A DNA stretch of 64,000 nt from Oligoflexia bacterium. GTDB lineage: Bacteria > Bdellovibrionota > UBA1018. Position numbers and translations under genes: made by a program. Positions 8,401-15,818 of this stretch are shown piece after piece. The stretch covers positions 221,540-285,539 of the forward strand of contig JACMNQ010000057.1 of the NCBI GenBank assembly GCA_014378465.1. The letters are read 5' to 3'. The notes beneath the pieces are model-generated. The model did no database searches and was not told where the DNA came from. It saw nothing but the letters and a program-made list of their open reading frames with translations. Position 1 is the first letter of the stretch, and the number at the start of each line of letters is the position of its first letter.

Positions 8401-11198
8401 CTGGTACTACCGTCTACACGGCTGGCGCAACCGTCGGCGCAGTGGACACGGTTCGCGCCGTGGACTTCCGCGGAAATTTTTCTCCGACGACGAACATCAC
8501 CGTCATGCCGACTCTGACGATCAGTCCGACCGCAACGACGGTTGCCCAGACCAAAAACCGAACCTTCACTTCGACAGGGGGTGTTGGCGGCAACGTGTAC
8601 TCGGTTTTCACGAATGGATCTGGAACTGCAAGCTTCGCGAGCAACGTCTACGCGGCGGGTACGAATGCTGGACCAGGTACCAAAACTGATAGTGTCCGGG
8701 TAACGGACACGGATGGCAACTACGCAAGCGCGACCGTGACGGTCAACCCGAATTTGAGCGCATCGACTGCGGCAGCCTCCCAGTTCGTCGTGATGACCGG
8801 CAGAACTCGCCAATTCAGCGGAATTTATGGTTCAGGCGCCGGTTACACCTACGCCGTGACGACCAAAGCCTCAGGCAGCAATGCTGCCATTGATGCAACT
8901 GGACTCTACACTGCCGGAACGTCGGCCGGAACTTATCCACAGACCGACGTGGTCACCGTCACGGACAGCGATCTGAACACTTATATTTTCAATGTCACGG
9001 TCAACCCCGCCCTCGCGCTGACCATCAGCGGCAGCACGACGATGGCGGCTCATAGCACTGCGACAGGAGCATCCCCTACCAACTTCCGGAGCTTCACTTC
9101 TGCAGGCGGAGTCGGAACCTACACCTTTGACTTCAGCACTCATGGAACCACTTCAACCTTTTCAGGCAGCGGGAATGCAACGGGCGGCGGAACCTCGACT
9201 TTCGTCGTCGGAAACAATTCGTCCGGCACCGATGTGGTGCGAGTCACCGATGCGGACGGAAACACGGCAGTGCAAAGTCTGACGATCCTGGCTCCGTTGA
9301 CCATCGCGATGGCCGCGGGAAATCCGAGCACGATCGTTCTTGCCGCCAATACGAGCAACAGCCGAACTCTCGACGTCAACGGCGGCGCCGGTGGATACAC
9401 TTTCAGTTATCCAAACCAGCCTTCGGGCGGCGTCTTCCCTTTCGGCACTCCTGGAACCAGCGGACCGACCCAAGCTGTCTATCATGTGGGCGCCACCGCG
9501 GCAGGGACTGACCGAGTCAGAGTTCTGGACACGGACGGCAACTACGCGATCTTCGATATCGTGGTCTATCCTGCCCTGTCCCTGACGACCGGACAGTCGA
9601 CGACAATCGCTCAGAAAAACACGGCAGCCAATACCTCTGCCGCAGCCACTCGAACCTTCACCGTGGTGGGCGGCGCTTCCGCTTTCACTTACAGCGTTCT
9701 GACCAACACTTCAGGTGGAGCCACCTTCACCGGCAGCGGCACCACGGGCACGTACACCGTCGGAAATTCCGCCACAGGTACCGACACGATCAAAGTCGTC
9801 GACTCGCAGCTCAATTACGCGACTTTCAACATGACGGTGGTCGCTCCTTTGACCATGACTTTGGACGCCACTCCCGCAACGCTCCCTGCTCAGGTCGCGG
9901 CCAGTGCAAATGTCAGCAACAAGCGTTACCTGACGGTGGCCGGTGGCATCGGAACCGTCTCCGCTTACACCTACAACTTCGCCACCACGGCTCCGACGGG
10001 ATCCACTTTCGTCTACAACGCGGGTAAAGGCGAATTCACAGTCGGATCCGCTGCAGGAACGGCAAATGTGCGAGTCTCCGATGGAGAAAATTCGATCTAT
10101 ATCCCGATCACTGTCAATGCACCTCTGGCAGTCACGACCTCCAGCTCCACGGTCGGTGCATGGAATTCCAACGGTAGCGCTCCGACTCGGACTCTCACGG
10201 GTTCGGGCGGCGTCGGAACCCTGGCTTACACCCTCACTGCAAATCCTTCCGGTGCGACAATCATCGGGGCCACATACACGGTGGGAACTTCGGCGGGGAC
10301 TGATGTGGTCACTGTGACGGATCAGCAGGGAAATACGTCCACGCTCACCCTCACGGTCAACTCGCCTCTCACCATGACGCTCACTGGAGCGAGCACGATC
10401 GCGGCGGGAGCCAATGTGAGCGGCACTCGAGCTTTCAGCGCATCAGGCGGACGAGGCACTCTGACTTATACTCGAGTCAATGCCCTCACTGGATCTTCAG
10501 TCAGTCCGACGACCGGCGCGAGCACCACCTATACTGTCGGCACGGGCACGGGCGCTGAGAACATCCGGGTCACCGACCTGGACGGATCCACGGCCACGAT
10601 TCTTCTGACGGTCAGTCCGGCAATGGTCTTCTCAAATGCCACGGTCGCTTACGATTCAGTCAACGCCTTGAGCGCAACTGGCGGCGTCGGCGCCCTCACT
10701 TATGCTCTTCAGGCCGGCAGCGGCTCGATCACCGGCGGAACCAATTATACGGCACCCAATGTAGGCGGCGTGACCGGCACCGTTCGAGCGACAGATACCC
10801 AGGGCAACTACAAGGATGCAGTGTACACGATCACGGGCGCCAATCTGGTGATCAGTCCGACGAGCTTCAACTATGGAACTCTGAACGCCGACCAGTCCCA
10901 AACCTTCACGATCACCAACACTGGCAGTGCGAGCGGTGGCAGCAGCGTCATCTCCGTCACTCTGACCGAACCTGCCACTGAAACGAAATACACGAATACT
11001 GTAGGCTGCAACGGAACGCTTGCCGGTGGCGGAGCCTCCTGCACGTTCAGCGTCACCTTCCGAGGCACAACCAACAGCCCGGGCGGCACGGTCGTAGGGG
11101 GCGGAACACAGTATGACGGCACGATTTCGGTCAGCCGAACCAACACCACTCAAACAGCCCCGTCCGCAACTGTAACAGGGGTCGATTCAGCTCCGTGA
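2412..11198 (+). CDS. Giant surface lipoprotein with Ig-like repeats and a C-terminal ASH-type domain
   Basis: About 2,928 residues. The N terminus has basic residues, a hydrophobic segment and the lipobox LVGC near residue 38, so it should be a lipidated envelope protein. Residues about 50-150 resemble an invasin-like Big_1 domain. Further Ig-like or fibronectin-like modules follow. Residues about 1320-1835 hold four longer repeats marked by LPGQTY-like motifs. Residues about 1955-2810 hold about ten shorter repeats ending in AGTDxVRVxDxDGN and VTVxPL. The last 115 residues (SPTSFNYGTL, TFTITNTG, and a CNGT/GGGASCTF Cys pair) resemble the ASPM/SPD-2/Hydin fold also called choice-of-anchor D. 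A role as adhesin or surface fibre is inferred from architecture. Composition is rich in Thr, Ser, Gly and Asn with almost no Cys. The next gene follows after 15 bp. Several long antisense frames are by-products of its codon usage. Confidence 0.85.
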   Translation: MMKLKALFKFLQRTQALQTSWVQPTLLGLALMGSGALVGCSGGAGNKELAEGNIGARLKIVAGNNQIANANQLYKSVLKIRVTDSLLGTPISNAKVQFIQTSGPAVVILVPVAYTDEQGFAATQVQAPTSYGQAAIIEAQLVTTATKAIFTLSTEQTGSGAKYTLSSTNTVTVGNAVPTVLTETAGQTFEFFVYVRDEQDNIVSTVNETRLLQWSFQATDSWAGQSPQLFLDKSTWSCAFVNGVCRTGYALNEAISSAFGATGSRYYQFTDAHNTTKVWVGDGPAGLNDVFAKPLVITKQAPSAVYIADKVGGPDGIDGAYGSTDGTASPAQIAQAADNSTAMQPNFPKKDPLTPLIVPLNSLFSTDDPTKNFYGVAVDAAGNFCRDLVAGDNVVWTPGGSDPVVAYFGATPTSGNPTGPMVQYNPSKNGAATFIVSATGLTTLNRPILVDTGAPAKIALPSVPTSMFAGNYFYIQMKVTDTKGNVITRHADDTGDFSGLFTVKYDWLEGEDQNPIVSKGCSQLGPSISASCNTYTTTFSFNSGVALYTTAALLNDATYGVPLGSPPGTPARGKPRLKVHIDPTTAFPGPTGTGLDVTSPVIDVLVGPPDHLMLYATNTDTNYAYCSAYQLVLDPTGAACLSYPSGTTPIDYYLKIEDRGGNVLGDPTPPFTINGTNAWLNSWSYVSGNRVRFSPDLAGSGGIAISSGGVSFSKSGLTLTGILHHYRISVQDDLGDFLNVLDARGHYKLIVEGLDSKNNLVAPGMRSLTIGYNFGSNPSASYKGTAAVKPPAAPTNYTFIAGKVEIPNLVLANSSSPVTITVTDSTGDALVIIPGNLTPNLKAGPPAELKIQTNVGATAATGGAAGNQDYTNTPVTINTDSSQIYYLSVYDSELNYINTVVQGNWSFVNWTGGTTQPILSGNPNQNVTLNPWSTGSGKLQATFNPGSGPLLMAQTGIYTIQAGTLSSLGVIAQNGATQRAGSPFSVTVRLHDSKSNVLNYNGTQSVVIAVTSDSPTSANFTGTGPISGTYNFTNGVLTDAAHGNFTLYNSAATPRITYTIGSTFGYIDMSGMYNDNFSRFAVKAATTGMNAGTADTYTILALDAWGNTQTTNRGDGGPTLPVEFDFTSALGGQNITSATGFTSQVPATISGTVSSIHGNLTNGQASFGVTATQSGYMNGLARAFPVAAPAPAANTDTITVNALTTISSVVWSPAPQPTYVASTNVPVTTFGVKILDSFGNPVTNPQPSVTASLTTTSGGPGSPFPNLSSDYTNIGFNNGIASFYGLTTSRIEDYSLGATLSSGGLAPPASPFSVVLGNATQTYVKLPGQTFTSNIGTPITGTPTVQAVNVPFNVTVYATDSSNNLQTTYSGPVTLASNNDSYALISPASTNFVNGVVTFSVTNRKAGGAGNPNVAANRTLTANGLGTNITSTGYGVTTGSLSQLIVLLPGQNLSPGASTLAAASAGSPTAQTAGVSTFPARVYGVDSYFNVVNNNAATVTLASTDPYATFNGSTTSPTLTLTNGLATFSIVNYKANFTEAPAYAASALTPASPSLGGTVTNNVSTNYTVNPGAASRTILVSTGQTYTPGAATYAAAVTWTNNAIKYQTAGTPFSSVLRVVDAYYNTVVSYSSSESASLTTSDPNDVNPVSQNFASGKITFNATNITSDATGALASTLIPVFSASTNSLLHDTPLAYEVKPGAGYMAIVVLPGQTYLHGKNPNANPVTAGAITGTPTFVTKQNVAGYNFTIDVYAVDQWFNTVTDSSTSIAVTTSDTADTEPGANILSGGHQTYIITNRTAGTNGNGGTLDHTIAVAANTAGYARPTSSPYTVLHDVAHHLTYSTQPSVQAIPSQTFYTMPVVKVYDIYNNLVLTDGADVYSVNHGPFTLTLDPKSASSCASAGPGAFASNTAISSAGVATFSGVNASTAGTFYVKASSGTLVLACSSAVQTVSPPPTLSPNPTTTVATGKSKTFILTNGVPPVTLALVTNNSGAPAPGTTVYTAGATVGAVDTVRAVDFRGNFSPTTNITVMPTLTISPTATTVAQTKNRTFTSTGGVGGNVYSVFTNGSGTASFASNVYAAGTNAGPGTKTDSVRVTDTDGNYASATVTVNPNLSASTAAASQFVVMTGRTRQFSGIYGSGAGYTYAVTTKASGSNAAIDATGLYTAGTSAGTYPQTDVVTVTDSDLNTYIFNVTVNPALALTISGSTTMAAHSTATGASPTNFRSFTSAGGVGTYTFDFSTHGTTSTFSGSGNATGGGTSTFVVGNNSSGTDVVRVTDADGNTAVQSLTILAPLTIAMAAGNPSTIVLAANTSNSRTLDVNGGAGGYTFSYPNQPSGGVFPFGTPGTSGPTQAVYHVGATAAGTDRVRVLDTDGNYAIFDIVVYPALSLTTGQSTTIAQKNTAANTSAAATRTFTVVGGASAFTYSVLTNTSGGATFTGSGTTGTYTVGNSATGTDTIKVVDSQLNYATFNMTVVAPLTMTLDATPATLPAQVAASANVSNKRYLTVAGGIGTVSAYTYNFATTAPTGSTFVYNAGKGEFTVGSAAGTANVRVSDGENSIYIPITVNAPLAVTTSSSTVGAWNSNGSAPTRTLTGSGGVGTLAYTLTANPSGATIIGATYTVGTSAGTDVVTVTDQQGNTSTLTLTVNSPLTMTLTGASTIAAGANVSGTRAFSASGGRGTLTYTRVNALTGSSVSPTTGASTTYTVGTGTGAENIRVTDLDGSTATILLTVSPAMVFSNATVAYDSVNALSATGGVGALTYALQAGSGSITGGTNYTAPNVGGVTGTVRATDTQGNYKDAVYTITGANLVISPTSFNYGTLNADQSQTFTITNTGSASGGSSVISVTLTEPATETKYTNTVGCNGTLAGGGASCTFSVTFRGTTNSPGGTVVGGGTQYDGTISVSRTNTTQTAPSATVTGVDSAP
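6370..7920 (+). repeat. Four long Ig-like protein repeats (LPGQTY class)
   Basis: Inside the giant lipoprotein, four units of roughly 125-135 residues each begin with a strand ending in (L/S)(P/T)GQ(T/N). Each continues with a variable loop and a core of the type VxVYxVDxxxN, and closes with a TFxxTNxxAG-like strand. The units are diverged in DNA sequence, so this is an old amplification and not a recent tandem duplication. Confidence 0.6.
8275..10850 (+). repeat. About ten short Ig/cadherin-like protein repeats (RVxDxDGN class)
   Basis: Units of about 80-95 residues begin near 8275, 8515, 8752, 9010, 9295, 9568, 9840, 10120, 10365 and 10615. Each has the pattern (N/A)PL-T-(I/M), then RTFT-x-GGxG, then YTVG-x-AGTD, then VRVTDxDGN and VTV. 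They follow the longer repeats directly and lead into the C-terminal ASH-type domain. Aromatic and glycine positions are conserved while loops vary. Confidence 0.7.
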
Positions 11199-11213
11199 GG
11201 AGACGAGAACACT

Positions 11214-12149
11214 ATGAACAAAACACGATGGATTATTTTCGCCACCGGATTTTTACAGAGCACCCTGCTTCTGGCGGGAGAACTCATTCTCAACCCGCAG
11301 ACTCAACTGCCCTTCAACCTCCCCTCCACTCAAGACCCACGGCTGGTGACTGCCTGTGAGAAATCCGGCAGAGAGTATGGACGCGGAGCCATCTTTCAAA
11401 TGGACTCGCACTGTTTTCGCACTTTGCTCGATTCAGCTCCTGCATCAGCAATGAAGCAGAGCAGTGATGAAAAGCTCTTCGCCGTCGGTTCCAAAAATCT
11501 CATTTTCATTCGTCAGGCCGGCAAAAGCGGGTCACTTGAGAAGCATACGATCTCGGGCGCACAAGCCGGTCTCTCTGAAATTCGCGCTGTGAGTCTGGTC
11601 CCTGAAAACGGAGAAGTGGTCGTGCTGGATCACGGCAGCTCCAGCATCGCTTCCTTTCGATCCAGCCTGAGCGGCAACGTCGCGCCGGATCGGAGACTGG
11701 CCTCCGTCGATCTCGAACAGGCCGCTTCAATCGCAGTGGACGCTGCCGGCAACGAACTCTATGTGAGTTTTCCGGCTGAAGGAAAAATTCGGGTCTATAA
11801 CCTCCTTGCCAACACGGGCTCCATCAACAAGGATCAGACCGTGACCGTACTCAGAGAGATCAAGGGTCCGCTGACCCAGCTCAGAAACCCCGTAGCCATG
11901 AGTTACTCCTCTGAAAACGGCGAACTCTATGTGGCAGACCGGGATTCGAATCAGATCCTGGTTTTCGACCGCAAGGCAAAAGACAATTCAGCGCCCGTTC
12001 GCACCATCGCGGGAAGTCATACCGGAATTCAGGGTCCAGTGGCCGTGGGCTATTCAGCAGGGAAAGACGAGATTCAGGTCATCACGGAGAGCGGCTCGGC
12101 TCTTCGTTTTTCGAGAACTTCAAAAGGGGACGCCCTCCCGGTCCAATGA
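11214..12149 (+). CDS. Secreted NHL/YVTN-type beta-propeller protein
   Basis: 311 residues with an N-terminal signal peptide (basic MNKTR, hydrophobic stretch, LLAGE). From about residue 110 the chain shows propeller blades: an AVDAAGNELYVSFPAEGKIRVY unit (read as AVDAAGNELYVS plus GKIRVY), SSENGELYVADRDSNQILVF, then VGYSAGKDEIQVI. These resemble NHL or YVTN repeats in extracellular binding proteins. The gene lies 15 bp behind the giant lipoprotein gene and is almost certainly in its operon, which suggests a partner or accessory of that protein. It converges on the HEAT-repeat gene with a single base between the stop codons. No enzymatic signature is visible. Confidence 0.65.
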   Translation: MNKTRWIIFATGFLQSTLLLAGELILNPQTQLPFNLPSTQDPRLVTACEKSGREYGRGAIFQMDSHCFRTLLDSAPASAMKQSSDEKLFAVGSKNLIFIRQAGKSGSLEKHTISGAQAGLSEIRAVSLVPENGEVVVLDHGSSSIASFRSSLSGNVAPDRRLASVDLEQAASIAVDAAGNELYVSFPAEGKIRVYNLLANTGSINKDQTVTVLREIKGPLTQLRNPVAMSYSSENGELYVADRDSNQILVFDRKAKDNSAPVRTIAGSHTGIQGPVAVGYSAGKDEIQVITESGSALRFSRTSKGDALPVQ

Positions 12150-12150
12150 G

Positions 12151-13194
12151 CTAATGAGCCGTCGGCTGGAGACAGGGATCGGCCTGATTGGAAGCTTTCA
12201 GCTGCACCAGCTTCTGAGTGAGAATGACCAACTCCTCTTTCGTGAGCTGATCGGAGTGACTCATGCGCTCGAGAAACGTGACTGCCTCTTTTCCGGGCAT
12301 GTAAGTCGGAGCGTTGATCGCCTCAGCAAGGATATTGCGATCGCGTTCTCCCGTGATGGCAGTCTCAAGGATCTGCCAGCGGGCTGCAGGACACGCGATG
12401 TGCACTGACTGAACCGCCGCCATGCGAAGCTGAGCGTTTGAATGCGTGGCCCATTTTCCGAGATTCTCAACCATCCAGGGGTCGCGCAAGGCGGAGAGAT
12501 GGCGAATCGCCGTGGAAGAAACCACTGAATCCAGGTCCTTCTTCAGCAGGTCCCGCAACATCTTGAGCACTCTTTCATCCTGAGGGGCAAGCGACATCAC
12601 CTGGAGTGCCGCCGGAGCGGCGATCGATGCGTCTGCCTGGCTGAATTTCAAGAGCTGCTCCAGAGCCGTCTCTCGCGTCTGTGGATTGGTTGCGGACTCA
12701 ACCAGACTCACCTGGATGGCCACCTTCTCCTCGGCACCGAGACCGTTTTGCTTCTCGGCGGAACGCAGCAATTCTTCACGACCTGCGCCGGGGCGATGGC
12801 CAAGTCCATGAATGGCTTGCAGGCGCACCGCTTTTTCAGGATCTGCAAGCAACTGCTTGAGAGTCTTGAGAGAAATTTCATCGCCGAAATTTCCCAAGGC
12901 GTTGGCGGCTCCCTCGCGAACGAATGCGGACGGGCTGGTACTTCTCTTGATGGATTCCTGCTGCGCCAGCGGCTCTTGCATCTGCCCCAACCTGACCAGT
13001 GCCTGATAAACCTCGGCCTCCCCGGCAGGTGCACCCTTCAGAACATCGCGATCATGCTTCAACACTTCGTTGGTTTTCTCAACCTGAGTCTTCACGGAAG
13101 GTGGGCGAAAATCAGTACTGTACCTGTATCCGACATAGAGAGCGGAGGCCAGAAGCAGAATCAGGGCAACGATCGGAAGTTTTCGCTTGTGCAT
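12151..13194 (-). CDS. Membrane-anchored HEAT-repeat protein
   Basis: 347 residues. An N-terminal hydrophobic segment (residues about 8-24, after MHKRK) without an obvious cleavage site makes it a signal anchor or signal peptide, placing the rest in the periplasm. Residues about 60-310 are paired helices typical of HEAT/PBS-lyase repeats: VREGAANALGNFGD, VRLQAIHGLGH, and AQLRMAAVQSVHIA. Such solenoids are protein-protein scaffolds. The gene follows the outer-membrane barrel gene in the same direction after 73 bp and may be the last gene of the FliF/FliG-like operon. Co-transcription is less certain here than for the overlapping upstream genes. Confidence 0.7.
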   Translation of the reverse strand: MHKRKLPIVALILLLASALYVGYRYSTDFRPPSVKTQVEKTNEVLKHDRDVLKGAPAGEAEVYQALVRLGQMQEPLAQQESIKRSTSPSAFVREGAANALGNFGDEISLKTLKQLLADPEKAVRLQAIHGLGHRPGAGREELLRSAEKQNGLGAEEKVAIQVSLVESATNPQTRETALEQLLKFSQADASIAAPAALQVMSLAPQDERVLKMLRDLLKKDLDSVVSSTAIRHLSALRDPWMVENLGKWATHSNAQLRMAAVQSVHIACPAARWQILETAITGERDRNILAEAINAPTYMPGKEAVTFLERMSHSDQLTKEELVILTQKLVQLKASNQADPCLQPTAH

Positions 13195-13267
13195 GATCAG
13201 AAAATATCACTTCTGATCCGAAAAAGAACGTCGGAATATTTTGCCGGTCCATCCTGAAAATGCCCGA

Positions 13268-13906
13268 TCAGAAGAAATAACTGAGGCCAAGAAACATGCG
13301 GGTCGTGCTGCATCCGACCGTGACGGACGAAAAACCGAAGCCCATCGACTTGCCGAGGTGCAGGTCGATACCCAGGGATTTGGTCATCTGATAGATCGCG
13401 CCACCGTGGACGCCGATATCGATCAGCGTACTCGCCACTTCGAGAACGGGACCGTAGTTGAAAGCGACGACCCGGGCGAAGCCTGCATCCGCGCCAACAT
13501 AATAGCGCCATTTGGGAACCGATGTGACGCTGGTGCCCTTTTCCATGGTCTCCACGACCATACCGTTGGACCAGAGATAAAAACGACGGCCGACTCCCAT
13601 GTACGCGTACATCGTCTGAGCGCTGGCCAGGTCGTGGGCCAGGATCCCTCGGATGACATAGGAATCTCTCGAAGAAGTGAAGACTTCTCCATCGAGATCG
13701 ATGGTGTTCGAAACACTGAAACCCCGACCGCCAGAGACTTCAGCGGCTTTGCCGCTCAAAGTGGCGGAGAGCGGGCCCGTTCTGAAATGAAATTGAGCGC
13801 CCTTGAACAGCGACGCCGCCTCAACCGGCAGCGAAAACGCGAATCCGATCAACGCCGTGATGACTGCAGTGGAGCGTGCCCGCTCAAGCAACTTTGAGAT
13901 GGCCAC
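13268..13906 (-). CDS. Outer-membrane beta-barrel protein of the FliF/FliG-like operon
   Basis: I choose a GTG start at 13906, because AAAGGAG lies seven bases upstream and the protein then begins with a clean signal peptide (lysine, hydrophobic ALIGFAFSLP, VEA cleavage). This gives 212 residues. The mature part alternates hydrophobic and polar residues, is rich in Gly, Tyr and Val, and ends in LGLSYFF, a C-terminal phenylalanine typical of BAM substrates. The start lies inside the upstream gene (23 bp overlap), so translation is probably coupled. Function is unknown. In this operon it could form the outer-membrane end of the machine. Confidence 0.65.
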   Translation of the reverse strand: MAISKLLERARSTAVITALIGFAFSLPVEAASLFKGAQFHFRTGPLSATLSGKAAEVSGGRGFSVSNTIDLDGEVFTSSRDSYVIRGILAHDLASAQTMYAYMGVGRRFYLWSNGMVVETMEKGTSVTSVPKWRYYVGADAGFARVVAFNYGPVLEVASTLIDIGVHGGAIYQMTKSLGIDLHLGKSMGFGFSSVTVGCSTTRMFLGLSYFF

Positions 13907-15818
13907 CGGCGGCTCCTTTGCCTGATTTTCCGGCCTGTCCACCGGTCTTTTCAGACAGCCAGCTGTTCAGGGTGTCCTCCACCAGATCGGAGACGGTTTC
14001 GTTGGTGCGGATCAGATTTCTCGAGACATCCACGAAATCTCTCCAGATGAGCGCCTGGTTTTTTTCCGCGCGCCGCTTTCGAACTTCATCACCTTCGAGC
14101 TGCTTGAGCTCCACATCGATCAGATCACGAAGCTTCGATCCGGCCCGTCCGAAAGCATCCAGGAAAATGGGGCGTTCCGAGTCATCACGACAAAGGATCA
14201 TTTCGGCGAGCTTGGTCATCGGCAGACGGTTCATGCAAGTTTTGAGAACCGGAGCGGGAATTCTGAAAAGCAGCTCAGCCGGGAAGTGACGCTTGGCCGT
14301 TTCTTCCATCAGTGCGTACTCCCCAGCTTCAGCCAGAGCCAGAAAGATCGAACTTTCCTTTTCGGGACCAACTTCACTGAGAAGATCTCCGGCACGATCC
14401 AGGAACGGAGCGGCACTGCCCTTGATCTTGGCATTCATCGCGCCGATCGCGGCTTTGATGGCGGTCGACTTTGAACGCAGTTCTTCGTCGGAGAATTTGA
14501 GACTGGCAAGGGTCACGGCCTTGGACTGTTCCGCCGGCAGGAGTGAAAGCATCTTGGCGACCTGACCGGTTGGGAGAATGTTCACGAAAACCGCTCCGAG
14601 TTCGGAATCCTCGAGCGCGATTTCGACGCAGTCCGTGAGCTTCAGCTGGGAGATCAGTTCACTGAGTTCATCTTCCATCTTCGGGGCGGGCATCAGCATG
14701 CTCTCCACGATTTGGGACGACACGAAAGCGTCAGCACGGCTCACTCCCGCCTTGTCGACGGTGGTGAGAAGCTGCTTTTTCCATTCCTTGCGGTCATCGA
14801 GACTGAGATGAGAGAAAACCCGGGTCAGTTCATCCGTCGTCAGAAGCTGAGGGAGGATGGCCAGCGCTTCGCCGGCGGCCTTGGCTGGAGCCTTGGTCCA
14901 TTGCGCGATGAGGTGCGAGGCTTCCTTCGGGTTCTGCTGAAGAAGCGCACGCAGGCGTTCGAAACCCTTCTGTGCGCCGGAAATTTCAAAGGACTCGGTC
15001 GGTTCTGCAGTGATCGGCTTGGATGAACCGCCGAAAGCTTCGGCTTCCGCTTCGGCAGCCGAATTTCGAGCCTGAATTTCAGCTTCCGCTCGCGCATTCT
15101 CCGCTTCGAGCAGAGAGATTTTTCGGGACTCGAGGCCGCGGTACCCCTTGAAGAGCGTGGTCATGAGTGAGGACAGAAGGAATGCGATCAGAAGGAAACT
15201 CACCGGATTCTTGAATTCGACGGCCCAGCGCTTGGCGTCCCAGGGCTTTTCAACGACGGGCGGCGGTGTCACTTTCGAAGGGGTTGGAGTTGGAACAGGC
15301 GCGGGAGGGGCGACATAGAGTTCAGCCTTCTCGACCTTTATTTCAGACTTTTTTCCATTCAGGGAGCCCAGACCGTTCGTCAGGATTCTCTTGATCACTT
15401 CGACTCGAGCGTCCGAAACGGAAGTGTCAATCAGAAGACTGACGTTGAGCATCCTGATGCTTTCAAAAAGATCACTGCTCGGAGTGCCGTCGGGCTTCGT
15501 GTCACCCGTTCCAAAAATCGGGGCGTCGATGTCGAGCTTGCCCAGACTGATTCGTTCGCCGCCATCCGTGGGCGGCTTTCCGTTCGGATTTCCAGGCGCC
15601 ACTCTGCCGCTGGGAGCGGCGGGTTTCAATTGAATGTTCACACTGAGAACGAAATACTTTTCGGCCAGCGTCGCGGCCACGGAATGAGTCAACTTCTGCT
15701 GGAGCTTCTCCTCAAGACTCACCTTCTGCCACTCAAGAGCGTCTGCATGAGAGAAAAGCGGCAAAACAAGGGTCAGAGCCATGAGAACCTGAATTCCTCG
15801 CTGAATGAATTTTTTCAT
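13884..15818 (-). CDS. FliF-like (C-terminal half) / FliG-like fusion protein
   Basis: 644 residues. Residues 1-25 are a signal peptide. Residues 33-66 (LEEKLQQKL to LSVNIQL) and 120-168 (IRMLNVSLLIDT, VEVIKRILTNGLG) look like the two halves of the FliF RBM3 ring-building motif, separated by a Gly/Pro insertion. A Pro-rich linker (169-190) leads to a membrane helix at 204-224 and an Ala/Glu coiled coil at 226-262. Residues 283-310 (FERLRALLQQNPKEASHLI) match the FliF C-terminal tail that binds FliG in flagella. Residues 312-376, 384-465 and 470-605 follow the order of FliG N, middle and C domains; SLLPAEQSKAV and the closing FVDVSRNLI helix are typical. The FliG EHPQ motif is absent (EDSE instead) and the charged torque helix is altered. 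No FliF RBM1/2 or first membrane helix. ATGA overlap with the gene before; AAGGAG five bases from the ATG. The assignment is by eye. Confidence 0.65.
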   Translation of the reverse strand: MKKFIQRGIQVLMALTLVLPLFSHADALEWQKVSLEEKLQQKLTHSVAATLAEKYFVLSVNIQLKPAAPSGRVAPGNPNGKPPTDGGERISLGKLDIDAPIFGTGDTKPDGTPSSDLFESIRMLNVSLLIDTSVSDARVEVIKRILTNGLGSLNGKKSEIKVEKAELYVAPPAPVPTPTPSKVTPPPVVEKPWDAKRWAVEFKNPVSFLLIAFLLSSLMTTLFKGYRGLESRKISLLEAENARAEAEIQARNSAAEAEAEAFGGSSKPITAEPTESFEISGAQKGFERLRALLQQNPKEASHLIAQWTKAPAKAAGEALAILPQLLTTDELTRVFSHLSLDDRKEWKKQLLTTVDKAGVSRADAFVSSQIVESMLMPAPKMEDELSELISQLKLTDCVEIALEDSELGAVFVNILPTGQVAKMLSLLPAEQSKAVTLASLKFSDEELRSKSTAIKAAIGAMNAKIKGSAAPFLDRAGDLLSEVGPEKESSIFLALAEAGEYALMEETAKRHFPAELLFRIPAPVLKTCMNRLPMTKLAEMILCRDDSERPIFLDAFGRAGSKLRDLIDVELKQLEGDEVRKRRAEKNQALIWRDFVDVSRNLIRTNETVSDLVEDTLNSWLSEKTGGQAGKSGKGAAGGHLKVA

